Shown: piece after piece, positions 48,000 to 58,817 of the stretch
How the letters are laid out: each line of letters opens with the position of its first letter
Numbering within the stretch: position 1 is the stretch's first letter
DNA from: Tanypteryx hageni
Taxonomy: Eukaryota; Arthropoda; Insecta; Odonata; Petaluridae
NCBI GenBank assembly: GCA_028673005.1
Contig: CM054118.1
Span: 7,528,410-7,592,409 of the forward strand
DNA: 64,000 nucleotides
Direction: 5' to 3'
Program-made: the position numbers and the translations under genes
The notes under the pieces: generated by a model
Databases searched by the model: none
Seen by the model: only the letters and a program-made list of their open reading frames with translations
What the model was told of the DNA's origin: nothing

Positions 48000-50900
48000 T
48001 ATTCAGCAATTTTAATGACACGTAATTGTATAAAGAAGTAATAAATGATACTTTTCACGTTCATACTCATTCATCATCAATCAACTGCAGAAAAAGGAAC
48101 TGAATACGAGAAAAACAAGCAGTGTTGGATATCAGCAATAACAGGTAATACACAACAGATATTCATAAATAAATTTGTGTGCGTCACTAAAGCCTTCCAG
48201 GTGTCAATTTTTTTAATTATATCATAACCGAAGAGCTAGCACAAACTATCAAATTACGTAATAAACTTTAGTTATTGTTTGTGAAGAAATGGAAGAGAGT
48301 AGAAAGCCAGAAATCATAGGTATTATTAAGCATAGAATTATACGTATTCTGATCTATAATTTTATAGCCTACAAATTACATATATCCATCGTTTCGTTGT
48401 CAATTATGACCTTGCGCAAAATCTAGTTCACCCATCGCAATAATCGCAAACGAAAAAACTACGATAGGCAAGAGATCAAGATTAATAAAATTGATAAACA
48501 AATACTTTGTAATAGTTTAGATATACTTTTCTGTGACCTAAAACTTAGCATAGCGTATTTACAAAAACATTTCGGATACGCTACCTGCTGAAATGTACGC
48601 TCTAGGACGGGCTTAGCCAAGGATTACAAGAGAACTACGTAGAGTAGGTTATTTTCTTTCTCAGAGACAATAACACCTTATAATGAACGTATAATGATAT
48701 AAAATATAAAGACCTACCCCCCGCAGTTTTTTCGTAACATCGAGTTATCTAAAACTACAAAAATCTCGCGCGCAAGGCACCTTGACAAGAATATATTTTT
48801 TCTGATAATATAAACAACATTAGCGAAATAAAGTTTTTACAGATACTTAAATATAACATCTCACGTTTACTAAAATCGTTGTCAATGAGTTATGATGAAA
48901 CAACAAAAAATTCAACGGAGATTTCTGATGCGCTACCGACGTCAGTCAAGTAACGGTAAAACACACAATCTGTAATTATGAAAAACCTACGAAATTCAGG
49001 TAATAGTCACTAACAGCTCAAGTGAAGCATTTAATCTACATATGATGATATCTAAGACTATTACCTACCCCTCTTATATTTCTCATTATCAAAGGTTATC
49101 CGACCTTCTCGACGCGTCGCTCATACATCGCTGTAAAACTTAAAAAATATTTAAAATTTATAATAACATATTAGCATAATGGTTTTTTATATATGATAAA
49201 AAACATACTATGTAATACGTTCTAAGATGCAAACAAAATTGACGTACCAAAAAACGAATATTATAAAATACGATTATTGAAAAACATAACGAAATATGTT
49301 TGAAGATCGCAAATTTGTAATAGCATAAAAAAGCATGATAAACATAAAGAGAGGAGGTAAACAAAAATTACAGGCATAATTAAACATTACATGACAAGTT
49401 TGGAAATGCATATCATAATCACCTACCCTCCCAAGATATCTCGCTGTATTGGGTTATTCCACCCTCGACGCGCCTCGGTCTAAATTTTGCGTAAAACTTA
49501 AACTTTTCTAGTGAAGCTAAAACAAAAGATAGAATATTATTGTTCACATTAATAACTAAGTATATCATTTGTGTTTAACTTTATTTTTTTTACTACTTCC
49601 ATTGAGAGAAAACTTATTTCTGTACGTTCAAAGACACCAAAGCGTCGAATCGAAGGCTTTATTTGAGCTAAATACCCATTGACAAAAAAGGTCAATGGCG
49701 AACGAAATTTATATTGACCACCCACATTAATCACTTTTGTTTAAATTGCACGACGTTGTCAATTTGAACCTGAGACCTTTAAAACAATGCTTAATCGGAA
49801 ATCTCCACAGTTAGTTCGGCCGCGCCCGGCGCTCTCGAAGATGAGAAATCAACCATATCCGCCAAACCAAGCAAGGTAGCTTATTACGGTAAACGGAAAA
49901 ATGTGAAAAATTACACTTGACGTTCGACAATGAAAACTAAATTTACATGCCCTCGCCGTTTTTCAGATATTTTGATTTAAAAGAACGCCAAAATCGCGAA
50001 AAAACGTAAACGTAAAACTCGAGAATTTTTTTCTAGCACAAAGACGAAAGATAGGAAATTGGCGTTAGCCCTGTCAAATAAATGTTAAATTATCAGTAAT
50101 TCTATGTATGTTTCAATAAGCTACCCCTCCTAAAAATGTTTTTCCAATAAGGGTTCCGGATGCGCAACTGGCCCCTCTCGAGTGCTGGCCCGGGCAGACC
50201 CCACAATAGTTCAAAATTTGGGGGGGTAGGTGTTTGTCAATACATGTATCCTATAGAAAATTGAACTACGCGTTCATTAGTGTATGTTGCTATTTCTAAA
50301 ATTGCGTCGTTTGTCGGATACGTTGATTTTTACAAAAACAATGGAAAAAGTTCGCTCCCATATTTAAGACAAAAATATTTATCTTTTTAATTAAACAATG
50401 TAGGAAGTTTATTTTCACCTAAACAGCATTTAGTGGTATAATTGCTTTGTCGATATTGTTTATCGTCACCTATTCTATCGATAAGTATTTTTACCTGCGA
50501 TGACTGATGGGCTACCGTCCCCGGTGGGGCGTCGACGCCGCACGTCGTAGCCTATTGTGCAATTGCCACGTAGGTTAGGTTATAGCAGATGATTGTGTTA
50601 ACTGCGCATTATAATAATATAATAAAAGATGTAATTTGTTTTAACCTACCCTACGCAGTTTTTGAGATAAGTGGGCTTCTCCAAAAATAGCGAAAGCGCG
50701 CTCGATTTTTTTCCGCGAAAATCATCGATTTTTTTCCGTAATAAAAGAATGAACTACAAAAACAGCGAATTTAGCTGTAAATACCTGTTATTACCTTAGT
50801 GCTTTTAAGTAGTCGAAACTTCCCTATGTTCTCGAGAAAATATATTTGCGGGGTTCATCCGGTTCGGCGTCGGCCCGGCTCGAAATTCATAAAAACGGTA

Positions 50901-51400
50901 AATGACCAATTGAGAAAAACCACGGGGGGTAGGTGTCTGCAAATAGTAGTTATATATAGAGTATTAAATTATGCGTAAATTAATGCCTTTTTCTAACGCC
51001 TACCTCCAGTGGTTCTTACGGCATATGAGGTTCCATGTGGTATTTTTTTCAAATTTCCCGCGCCGGTAATGTAAAAATTAAATTACTGCATAACTCGACA
51101 GGACCACTCGTACTTTTCTCATCCTCTATTGAGACTATAATTTTAAGTTTGTTTTTATATTCTGTAACCTTCTATTGGTTTTGGCATCGTTTTAAGTAAC
51201 CTGCCAACTCGATGAAATATTTTTGCGAGGTTTCTATTGTTCGCCGCCAGCCGGACTCAAATTTTCTTAAAGCCCTAATATGACTGCAGAATAACTGCTA
51301 TAGGTAGATGGTTAAAAATACATTTGGTACATAGATTCCTTAATCACGCTTTAAGTTGATTATTTTACTAATACCTATTTTACTTATTTCCTAAAATTTT
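48000..51400. repeat. Decayed repeat series inside the inverted-repeat segment
   Basis: A block of the form ATAATGATAT...ACCTACCC followed by a T-rich, CG-containing stretch recurs at about 48713, 49063, 49421 and 50644. The first three are spaced about 355 bp apart. A second set, GGCGTCGGCCCGG-like then GGGGGTAGGTGT, recurs in the opposite sense near 50217 and 50925, with a faint copy near 51290. No coding sequence was found across 3.4 kb. The layout resembles a foldback element or an old satellite, but the family is not recognised. Confidence 0.5.
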
Positions 51401-51803
51401 CAGTGTTTTCCGAAAAAACTGATGCAGCACTAAATTTTCTCCATTATAATTTTTATTGTATAAAGCTCCACGGATCGAATTATTTTATTATTGTTAATTT
51501 ATATAACTCAAGGGATAGGAAATTTACTTATAAAACTTTTTTAAAATGTGTAATTAATTTTCTAATGAAATGACAGCAGTAATTCTATTAGGAAGATTAT
51601 GTAATTATGTAATCCATTGCTATAATTACTTACAATAATTATACGATATTGTCTGTAATAGCCATCTGTCTTGAATTAGAACTACTAAGACCCAAAAGTC
51701 TTATGTGTGTGATATACGATATATATCGCACAAATACGATATAGAGATAAAAAAGAAGCATCTAATGTTTTTTTCCAACCTAACAAAAATTAACTAAAAA
51801 CCG

Positions 51804-51863
51804 TGGTCATTCCGAATATCGATATATCGTATATGGCACATCGTGTATAACTTCACGGACATA
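51804..51863 (-). repeat. Right arm of the 60-bp inverted repeat
   Basis: Starts TGGTCATTCCGAATATCGAT and is the reverse complement of 47489-47547 with about five mismatches or small differences. Confidence 0.9.
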
Positions 51864-51948
51864 CTTTAAACTTGAAAGTTTTTCTTGGTTATTAAAAATT
51901 ATAGAGGCAGTGCCAATTATTGTTGTTTACCGTGATTGTGTGTTCGGA

Positions 51949-52084
51949 ATGGAGGCTGAAAATGTACATAAATGGTTGAAGGTGCGAAGGACAAGTTTGC
52001 ATCGAAAAGACAACCTAGTTTCGTTGTTTGAACACAACGAAATTACGAAACAAAGATGCTATCAATTACATACTAGATGTCAAG
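51949..52084 (+). other. Possible unrecognised coding exon
   Basis: ATG at 51949 (MEAENVHKWLKVRRTSLHRK) opens a frame with plausible amino-acid composition that meets a strong donor CAAG|GTAAGC at 52084. The open frame itself continues to 52344 if unspliced. I recognise no domain. It lies just outside the inverted-repeat segment and could be a host first exon. Confidence 0.25.
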
Positions 52085-52344
52085 GTAAGCATGCAAATTC
52101 ATCTATAGAAAAAATTCTCGTACTCTTCAAACAAGAGAAAGCCAAATTAAAAGAAAGAAATTTTTATAGCGTTCCATTAATTGTAGTAAGCATTTATTGT
52201 TTAAATTGTCTGAGTGCTAATATTTTCACTGGTATTCGACAGGTTTGTCATAAATTACCTCATCTGCAGATACCGCTAGAGAGTACCTTTCCAGTAGTGC
52301 TTGCAGGACTTCCCTCGGAAAAGTTAAGTTTGCTGTTCCATTGA

Positions 52345-53600
52345 AAAAGATGAATTTCTCATAAGATTTTCAATTGAAAGGAATTCTCCTCCAAGTAAGA
52401 GTCGTGTAACTGTTTTAATTTGTTAAAATTACTGAAATGCATTTTATGGGATCAATCTCCAGTGAACTTATATTTTAATCACAGTTGTCTCATTTCTTAT
52501 TGAAACGTATTTGCATGTGTTTGCCTTTCTGTACAAATTGTTTACAAAATTGCTGTGTTTTAATCTTTATATTTTAATAGATATTTTGTCAATGTAATTT
52601 AATACAATTAATTTAAAATCAAATTATGCATACTTCCTATAAAAACTAAAAATTTAATAATAAATTAGGAAAGACTCCTTGAGGAAAAATGTTTTATTTA
52701 TAGTTTGATTTAAAGCAAACCGAAAAATAAAAAAATATTTTTGGACACTCAGATAATATAAAAATATTAGCATATTAAAACATTTTTGTGCTAGTGTAAA
52801 TAATTTGTAGTATTCTTAGTGACACTCAAACATACATTACAACAACAAAAATTGATTAATATAATTTAGAAGTCCACATCATACCATACAGATAAACTAC
52901 AAATACGCTTCTATTAACCCCTGAACAATCTTATAAATTTCGGATTTTTTACTATAAACTTAATTTCAGTTGATATTACTCTGTGAAAATAATGGTTAAA
53001 GCAGTAGGTACTTCTTCAGTACAAATATATCGTATTTTTAGTGCTATACAGCAAAAACTCCATGTGAAATTACAAGATCACCCAAGGAATACGCTTCACA
53101 TTAAATTGCTTATCATTATATGTAGCTGCCTCTTACATAAGGGTCATTTCATACCAAATCAGCAAATTTATCTTTTTCACATATGATTTTAATCATAATT
53201 GGCACAAATGTAGTTATATTCATGGCATGAAAGCCTCTAAAGTATTAATGTCTTAAGTCTAAGCAGTTCTGAGAAATGGTATCCAGAATGGAATGCATGT
53301 CATAATTCTCCAGCTGCAAATTTTTCGAGCATTTTCAAGGTCTCATGACTGAAGTACTAATTAAGCAAGAGGAACCACATTTCATACACTAGAAATGCTT
53401 ATGTATGCTCCTGTTTTTAAATACAGCCTCATAATTGGGTCAAGGCTTTTACTTTTTCTGATATACGCCCATGAAATGGGCATTTTTTATTGCTACTCAA
53501 AAAAATAAGTTTTTTGAATGTTCACAGTTTGCAAGAATAAAGTAGTACAGATCTCCATGTTTACACAGTAAGTCTCTATATAATGTATAATACACACAAA
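52345..53600. other. Intergenic, no recognised gene
   Basis: Very AT-rich. No conserved open frame or element end is visible. Confidence 0.55.
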
Positions 53601-53604
53601 AAAT

Positions 53605-53854
53605 AGTGAAGAATTCAGACCCTTTTTTAAGACTTACTAAGCTCTAAAGTTTGCCACAGAGTGAAAAGTAGCAAATTTGACTTATTTTCAGTCAAGTGTT
53701 TAGTAACATGGTCAGTGAAATATTAAGCTGAGTTTTTGTAGAAATGTTCACACTTATATAGGGTAAATGTGGTATGAATTTCAAAATTGCGAAGAATTCA
53801 GACTTTTTCTAAGATTTACTAAGCTCTATAGTTAGCCACAGAGTGAAACAAATG
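53605..53854. repeat. Direct duplication of about 65 bp, period 183 bp
   Basis: GTGAAGAATTCAGAC...CACAGAGTGAAA at 53605-53672 recurs at 53788-53854 with a few changes. It lies in non-coding DNA downstream of the transposase relic at 54089 and may belong to its 3' region. Confidence 0.8.
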
Positions 53855-54088
53855 TTGGTACTTCTGTAAGGGCATCTAAGATATCTTAAGGGTTTTCATA
53901 ATCCAGAATGCAAAATAATTTATGGAAATAACACTTTGGAAGAATTACCATTTCATGTAACATTTAGCTCACTTTGACGTAAGCAATAAAATCTTTTTGT
54001 AGCAGTCCTGTTCTAGTTTGTGTAACCATCCACTATTACTTTGCAGCGATGGGACTTCCACTGTGCAGATGATGTTCATAAATGGAAT

Positions 54089-55240
54089 CTAAACTGTGTC
54101 CTTCTTGCTGGGCCATGATAGTAGTTGAGATTCTGAGGGTGACATATAACTCACTTCAACATAATTTTTCTCATCTGATCGCTTTAATATGAGTCCTATA
54201 TACCATTTTCCATCATACATAAATGCAATATACTGGCCAGGTTGTAGTTTTAGAGAGCAGTGTCCATGCCTGTACACATAGAAACAGGAGTACCAAATGG
54301 TTAAGATGAAAGTCTTTTCATTAATATTGATTATCTGAAGTAACCTAAAATGCATGGTGTGATCGTGTTCCTGGTATTGTCTTGATACTACTGTATCATT
54401 CCTCCATCACTGCTTCATGAAAAACAATCTCATGAGAGAACAAAGAAGAAAGTGATGCCCTTTATGTTTGCATGTGCCCATCTGAATAAATCTTGCGGTA
54501 TAAGTATATAGTTGCATGTCGATGTTACTTGTAGACTTGCTCTAGTAGCTAGGTGTTTTGTTGTTCCTCCAATTCCATCACATGGACTTTTACCATGCGA
54601 GGTAGCAAAAAAATGCCATTCAGCCTTAATACCAAAACCTTGTTCATGCAAACACAAATTAATCATATTCTTGTAGTTCTTGTACTGGGGTATTGGCCCA
54701 TCACTCAAGTAAATTATTTTGTTAGTAAGCTTCTCTGAGAGTATCATTTTGAGCTCAGACATAAAATGCTTGATAAATAAATGTACAGTAGTTGTGTTGT
54801 GCTGTAGGTGATCAGAGATGCAGCATAAACAGAGGCACTTTATGGCATCGTCACTTTTATAATACATCACAAAGGGATGTAATGTAGCCTGTGAACTATC
54901 CCAGTGGTATCCTTGCACCTCATCCTGAATAACAAAACTGTAATTTTCTGCAAAATCCTAGAAGCACCAGGACTTCAGAGTTGGAGAAATTTTCTTTGCA
55001 TTGTTTTAAATATGACGATTGTGCATTTGCAATGAAGTGATGTTGGCGAAGTTAGTCAACCATGTTAGCAAGGTCTTCACAAAATCCATTTACCAGCAAT
55101 TGCAAAGTGACAAATGTAGTTCTGTCTGTATGCAACTATTTATGAAAACTAACAGTGTCATTGTCATCTTTAAATCCCTCAAACAATCCTAGCATGTTAT
55201 AGTATACAGCATCTTTTCCATTACGCATTCACATCATCTT
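54089..55240 (-). pseudogene. Transposase-like relic of an unclassified family (SDG...SPCDGIGGT motifs)
   Basis: On the minus strand, NALRNGKDAVYYNMLGLFEG (about 55230) is followed after a stop by TDRTTFVTLQ, HFIANAQSSYLKQCKENF and VLVLL. An extra G then shifts the frame into DFAENYSFVIQDEVQGYHW. The main open part (54918-54430) has IIYLSDGPIPQYKN, EWHFFATSHGKSPCDGIGGT and ASLQ. After a non-coding gap, LQPGQYIAFMYDGKWYIGLI and SYMSPSESQLLSWP (54355-54089) complete the family-like C-terminus. I recall these motifs from many multi-copy arthropod and cnidarian proteins, and the Asp residues in DFAENY and SDG could be catalytic. I cannot place the superfamily; Sola-type is one possibility. Confidence 0.6.
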
Positions 55241-55286
55241 TCTGTGTTTATTACTTTTAGAGTTATTATATATGTCTACTTAATAT

Positions 55287-56095
55287 TCCGATATTGCAAT
55301 TGTATGTGGGGATTTTAATGCTGACTTAAATACTCATAGTACCTAGAAGACACAATTGGTGGACACCTTTCTGCTATTCAGCATAACACCAACAGTGTTT
55401 GAACCAACCAGAGTCACTTTCTCCACAGCCACTACTACTGATAATATTTTTTCCAATATTCAATCTTTAGAGAGCTCAACATTTGATACCCATTTCTCTG
55501 ACCATAAGACACTACTTACAAGGTTTTCTCTTGCATGGAACCCTAACCCTCATTCTACTAAAGTCACCTACAAACATTGTTTTTCCCCTGCAGTCCACAC
55601 CAAATTTTCCAATCTACTTGATCAACAAAGTTGGGATAGTGCATTTATTAATGCACCATTCGATACTAAATTTAATAACTTCTTTGATACATTTATTTAC
55701 TATTTTAATGTCTGTTTTCCTTTAAAAGCTATCAAAAACAATGACATGAAAAACATTGGGAAATCCTGGATAACACTTGAAATCAGAGATTTATCTGACA
55801 AAGTGAAACAGGTCTTCCATGAATTACAATCAAACAACTCAGACACCATGAAAAAATATTACAAAGCACTAAAAAAAGCCATGCTAAAATGATATCCGAG
55901 GCCAAAAGAAACCATTACATACAGATAAGTAATCAATGCTTCTACAAATCATAGTAAAACTGATTTAACCCTCGACTGCAAAAGTTAATAGTCTCTCTAT
56001 TGACTCATTTTCTCACAATAACTGTACTGTCTCTAATTCAGCTGAAATTGCTGATCTTCTTAATCATCATTTTCTTGACACAGTAACTAATCTGC
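55287..56095 (+). pseudogene. Jockey-like LINE, part 1: end of endonuclease and linker
   Basis: Starts in SDIAIVCGDFNADLNTH (the GDFN motif of the APE-type endonuclease). After a TAG it runs open from 55356 to 55892 through TPTVFEPTRVTF, the active-site SDHKTLL, and the linker with FPLKAIKNN and SWITLEIRDLS. Non-open linker sequence continues to 56095 (AEIADLLNHHFLDTVTN). It is interrupted by a piggyBac element and resumes at 58184. Confidence 0.8.
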
Positions 56096-56308
56096 TTAAC
56101 CCTTAGTTAGTCGCGTGAAAAAAGTTCCGTAATTAGTCGCGTGGGGTCAATATGACCCCAAAATGATTTCTAAAGATAAGCAATAATATATTAATTTATT
56201 TATATTTTACTGTAAATAAAATCAAGCTTACATTATAATACAATTATTTATTAATAATTTTTACAATAAACATTGATTAAAATAACTTAAAATATTTTTT
56301 TGTATTTT

Positions 56309-56824
56309 CTAATCACTTTCCCTCTCCCCACATTCAATGCGCTTCATTATCATATGGTCTTTGCAAGTAAAAGCTCCACAATTTCCACATCTAGTGGACA
56401 CTTTATTGTCATTATTTCTTGGGCAATGTTCGCATCTTCCCCTTGATAGTCCCGATCCCGGTGATGGACCTTCCTCCGCAAGTCCCTGTTGGGTGCATAT
56501 GCGCTTTCGGAGATGCCTAGGTATAAACTGACTCTGAGACCTCAAAATCTGTAGATCCTTTATTAATTCCTTCGATAATGATTTCAAGAAATTTCGCCTT
56601 GTCATTTCCTTTTGAACGTTTTGTTTATAAACAATAAAGGCATTTATGGCAGAAACGTTCAGCAAATGAAATAACACAGCTAACTGCCATCTTTTCATTC
56701 TTCTGCCAACATTATAAGCAGCGCAGAGCTGATAGCATGTATCTATGCCACCTTTTGTTGCATTGTTGCATGAAGGTCGCGTTGAGGGCTTTATTAGGGA
56801 TAGGACTATTTTTGCGGAGATCAC
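56309..56824 (-). pseudogene. piggyBac transposase, C-terminal part
   Basis: Reads NNATKGGIDTCYQLCAAYN (third catalytic Asp in GGID), RRMKRWQLAVLFHLLN, SAINAFIVY and RRNFLKSLSKEL. It ends with an intact Cys-rich tail: RCEHCPRNN, RCGNCGAFTCKDH. The first two catalytic Asp regions are absent. Coding similarity ends upstream at about 56780, where unrelated sequence begins. It is distinct from the two piggyBac relics at 38717 and 40668. Confidence 0.85.
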
Positions 56825-58050
56825 TCACACTTGTGGGTTAGACATTGGTCGCGGCACGGTCACTTTCCGGCCCCCACCTACAGCATGAAGTAGTTTATGG
56901 CTGCCCCAACTAGCAGAAAGATTCAAGCTCACTTCTGCTGTCACCGAGGATTGCCCTCGATGGGGCTTGGGACAAAAGTTGCCTCCTCGAGCGACCCAAG
57001 GAGTTCGTGCCGAGGTCCAACCGCGTCCTCCCCTATAAGTGTGAACGTACTTGGGACTTCTCCATAGAAACCCCGTTGAAAATAGGATTTTTATATTTTG
57101 GTCTAAAACGTACCAACCGCGATCGTCATGCGACCGGTAGGAGATCCAAAAACTTTGAAGATTGCCGATCTCATTCGTGTTCGTGCTTATTCCGAAAAAT
57201 AAGGGAGAAACTCATGCTAAAAAGGGTGAGCAGTAATAAAAGGCAAGCCGCTTTTTTTTGTCCTTTTTGCACATGGGTACTAAGAGCTTCATCCAATGAG
57301 GGTGATAAAAAATCTGCCAAAAGTCGCTAGAAAGATGTTCCATTTTTGAGAGTATTTCACAGTAAATGACGCAAGCATGTGATAAATAATTACTGTACAG
57401 AAAAGGGAATAATATGGATGTGATTCAATTATAAAATCTAGAAAATAGTTTCAAAAATCATGCATCGGTCTTGATAGAATACGTGGAATTCTGCGTCAAA
57501 GAAGTCATCCTTGGGTCAATTCTTCGACAGCAATTTCTAGAGAGATCACGTGCGTTTGTTTGTGACTTTTATTGCGGGTAAAAAACTATGGGAAGAAAAC
57601 AGTTGCATGTGTGCGGCCGAAGTAAGAAAACACCCGGAGAATTCCGAAAAGAGGGAAAAGGGTACATTGGAGGGGGGAGAGGGGGGGGGGAGATGGGAGG
57701 AAGAGAGGTAACCAACCTATAGTGAAAATTAGTGAAGTGGAAATGTATCATAAGAGAACTAGTGTTATAACAATGAAATACTGCTTATCAGGAAAATTAT
57801 TTGTATTTCTGATGTGATAATAATAATCTGTATTGCGTTTAACCCTTCTAGACCAATAGAGAAAAAAGTAACAGGTAGAGAGATTTCAAAATAAAAGCAA
57901 CTTTTTTAACCTCATATATACATAACAAATGGATACACACCAAAATAGCACATTAAAATAGTTTAATTTTCTCAATATTTACAATATTTATACTATATAT
58001 ATAAATATAAAAATATCAAAAATAACAAATTTAAAAATAAACAAAAATGC
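56825..58050. other. Unrecognised interior of the piggyBac element, with a purine-rich tract
   Basis: The GC-richer stretch 56830-57060 is unlike its surroundings and may be another small inserted repeat. An open frame at 57007-57330 has no recognised motif. A strongly purine-rich, G-run tract lies at about 57643-57712. Confidence 0.5.
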
Positions 58051-58183
58051 TAATTTCTCTTCTAGAATGTCAGTGTCTAAGGTAGAACAAGTTTGGTTCA
58101 GATTGACAATACATTTCTTTAGATATTGACGAAAAAACATTGCTTGGGGTCATATTGACCCCACGCGACTAATTAAGGGTTAA

Positions 58184-58809
58184 AATAACTTAAATCAACA
58201 AAATGCAACACATGACATGTCTCACCAGTGTATAGTCTATTTCTCTTTATCCCACTGATGACCGGGAGATTAAAAAAATACAGAGTAAGATTAGTTGTAA
58301 ACAGTCTGTGGGCTACGATGGTGTACCTTGCTCAATTTTAAAAGGGAATGTCAAGATGGCAGTAACTGCACCCCTGACATATTTAGTCAACGAGTCCTTA
58401 AAAAATGGAATTTTTCCAGAGAAATTAAAAGTGGCTAAAGTTATTCCTATCTTCAAGGGTGGTGATTCACTGGAAATGGGTAATTATCAACCTATTTCCA
58501 TTCTATCTGTTTTTTCTATGGTTTTTGAGGAGTTATGTACAGTAGAATTATGTCTTTCTTAATCAAGCATAACATTCTCTCTGAAGCTCAATTTGGTTTT
58601 CTAAAAAATCGATCTACTGAAACAGCTATTTTAAAATTTGTTTATCATGTTATTCTGGGACTTGACAAGCATGAATATATCATGGGAATTTTTTATGACT
58701 TGCAGGAAGCTTTTGACTCAGTGGACCATAATATCCTACTAAGTAAAATCAATGTGTATGGAATCTCAGATACAGCCAATTCCTGGCTTAAATCTTTCCT
58801 TTTGGGATG
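58184..58809 (+). pseudogene. Jockey-like LINE, part 2: N-terminal reverse transcriptase
   Basis: Resumes after the piggyBac. Reads KQSVGYDGVPCSILK, TYLVNESLKNGIFPEKLKVA, PIFKGGDSLEMGNYQPISIL, then after a frameshift near 58540 KHNILSEAQFGFLKNRSTE and FYDLQEAFDSVDH (motif A Asp), ending SWLKSFLLG. It is cut at 58809 by a hAT insertion and resumes at 60662. Confidence 0.88.
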
Positions 58810-58817
58810 ATCGCAAA

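Larger units (their letters stand above)
56100..58179 (-). mobile_element. piggyBac element inserted in the LINE, TTAA duplication
   Basis: Target duplication TTAA lies at 56096-56099 and 58180-58183. The right end, read inward, is CCCTTAATTAGTCGCGTG followed by the palindrome TGGGGTCAATATGACCCCA. The left end is CCCTTAGTTAGTCGCGTG, then a 26-bp partial duplication repeats TTAGTCGCGTG before the same palindrome. The element is 2080 bp. It contains only the C-terminal quarter of a piggyBac transposase, so it is internally deleted. Confidence 0.92.

Noticed and set aside
48000..51400. CRISPR-like array from the regularly spaced ACCTACCC blocks
   Set aside because: The blocks are diverged, about 355 bp apart, and occur in both orientations in a eukaryotic context.
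57007..57330. 107-codon frame inside the piggyBac element
   Set aside because: No recognisable domain, overlaps a region of odd composition, and is not in frame with the transposase.
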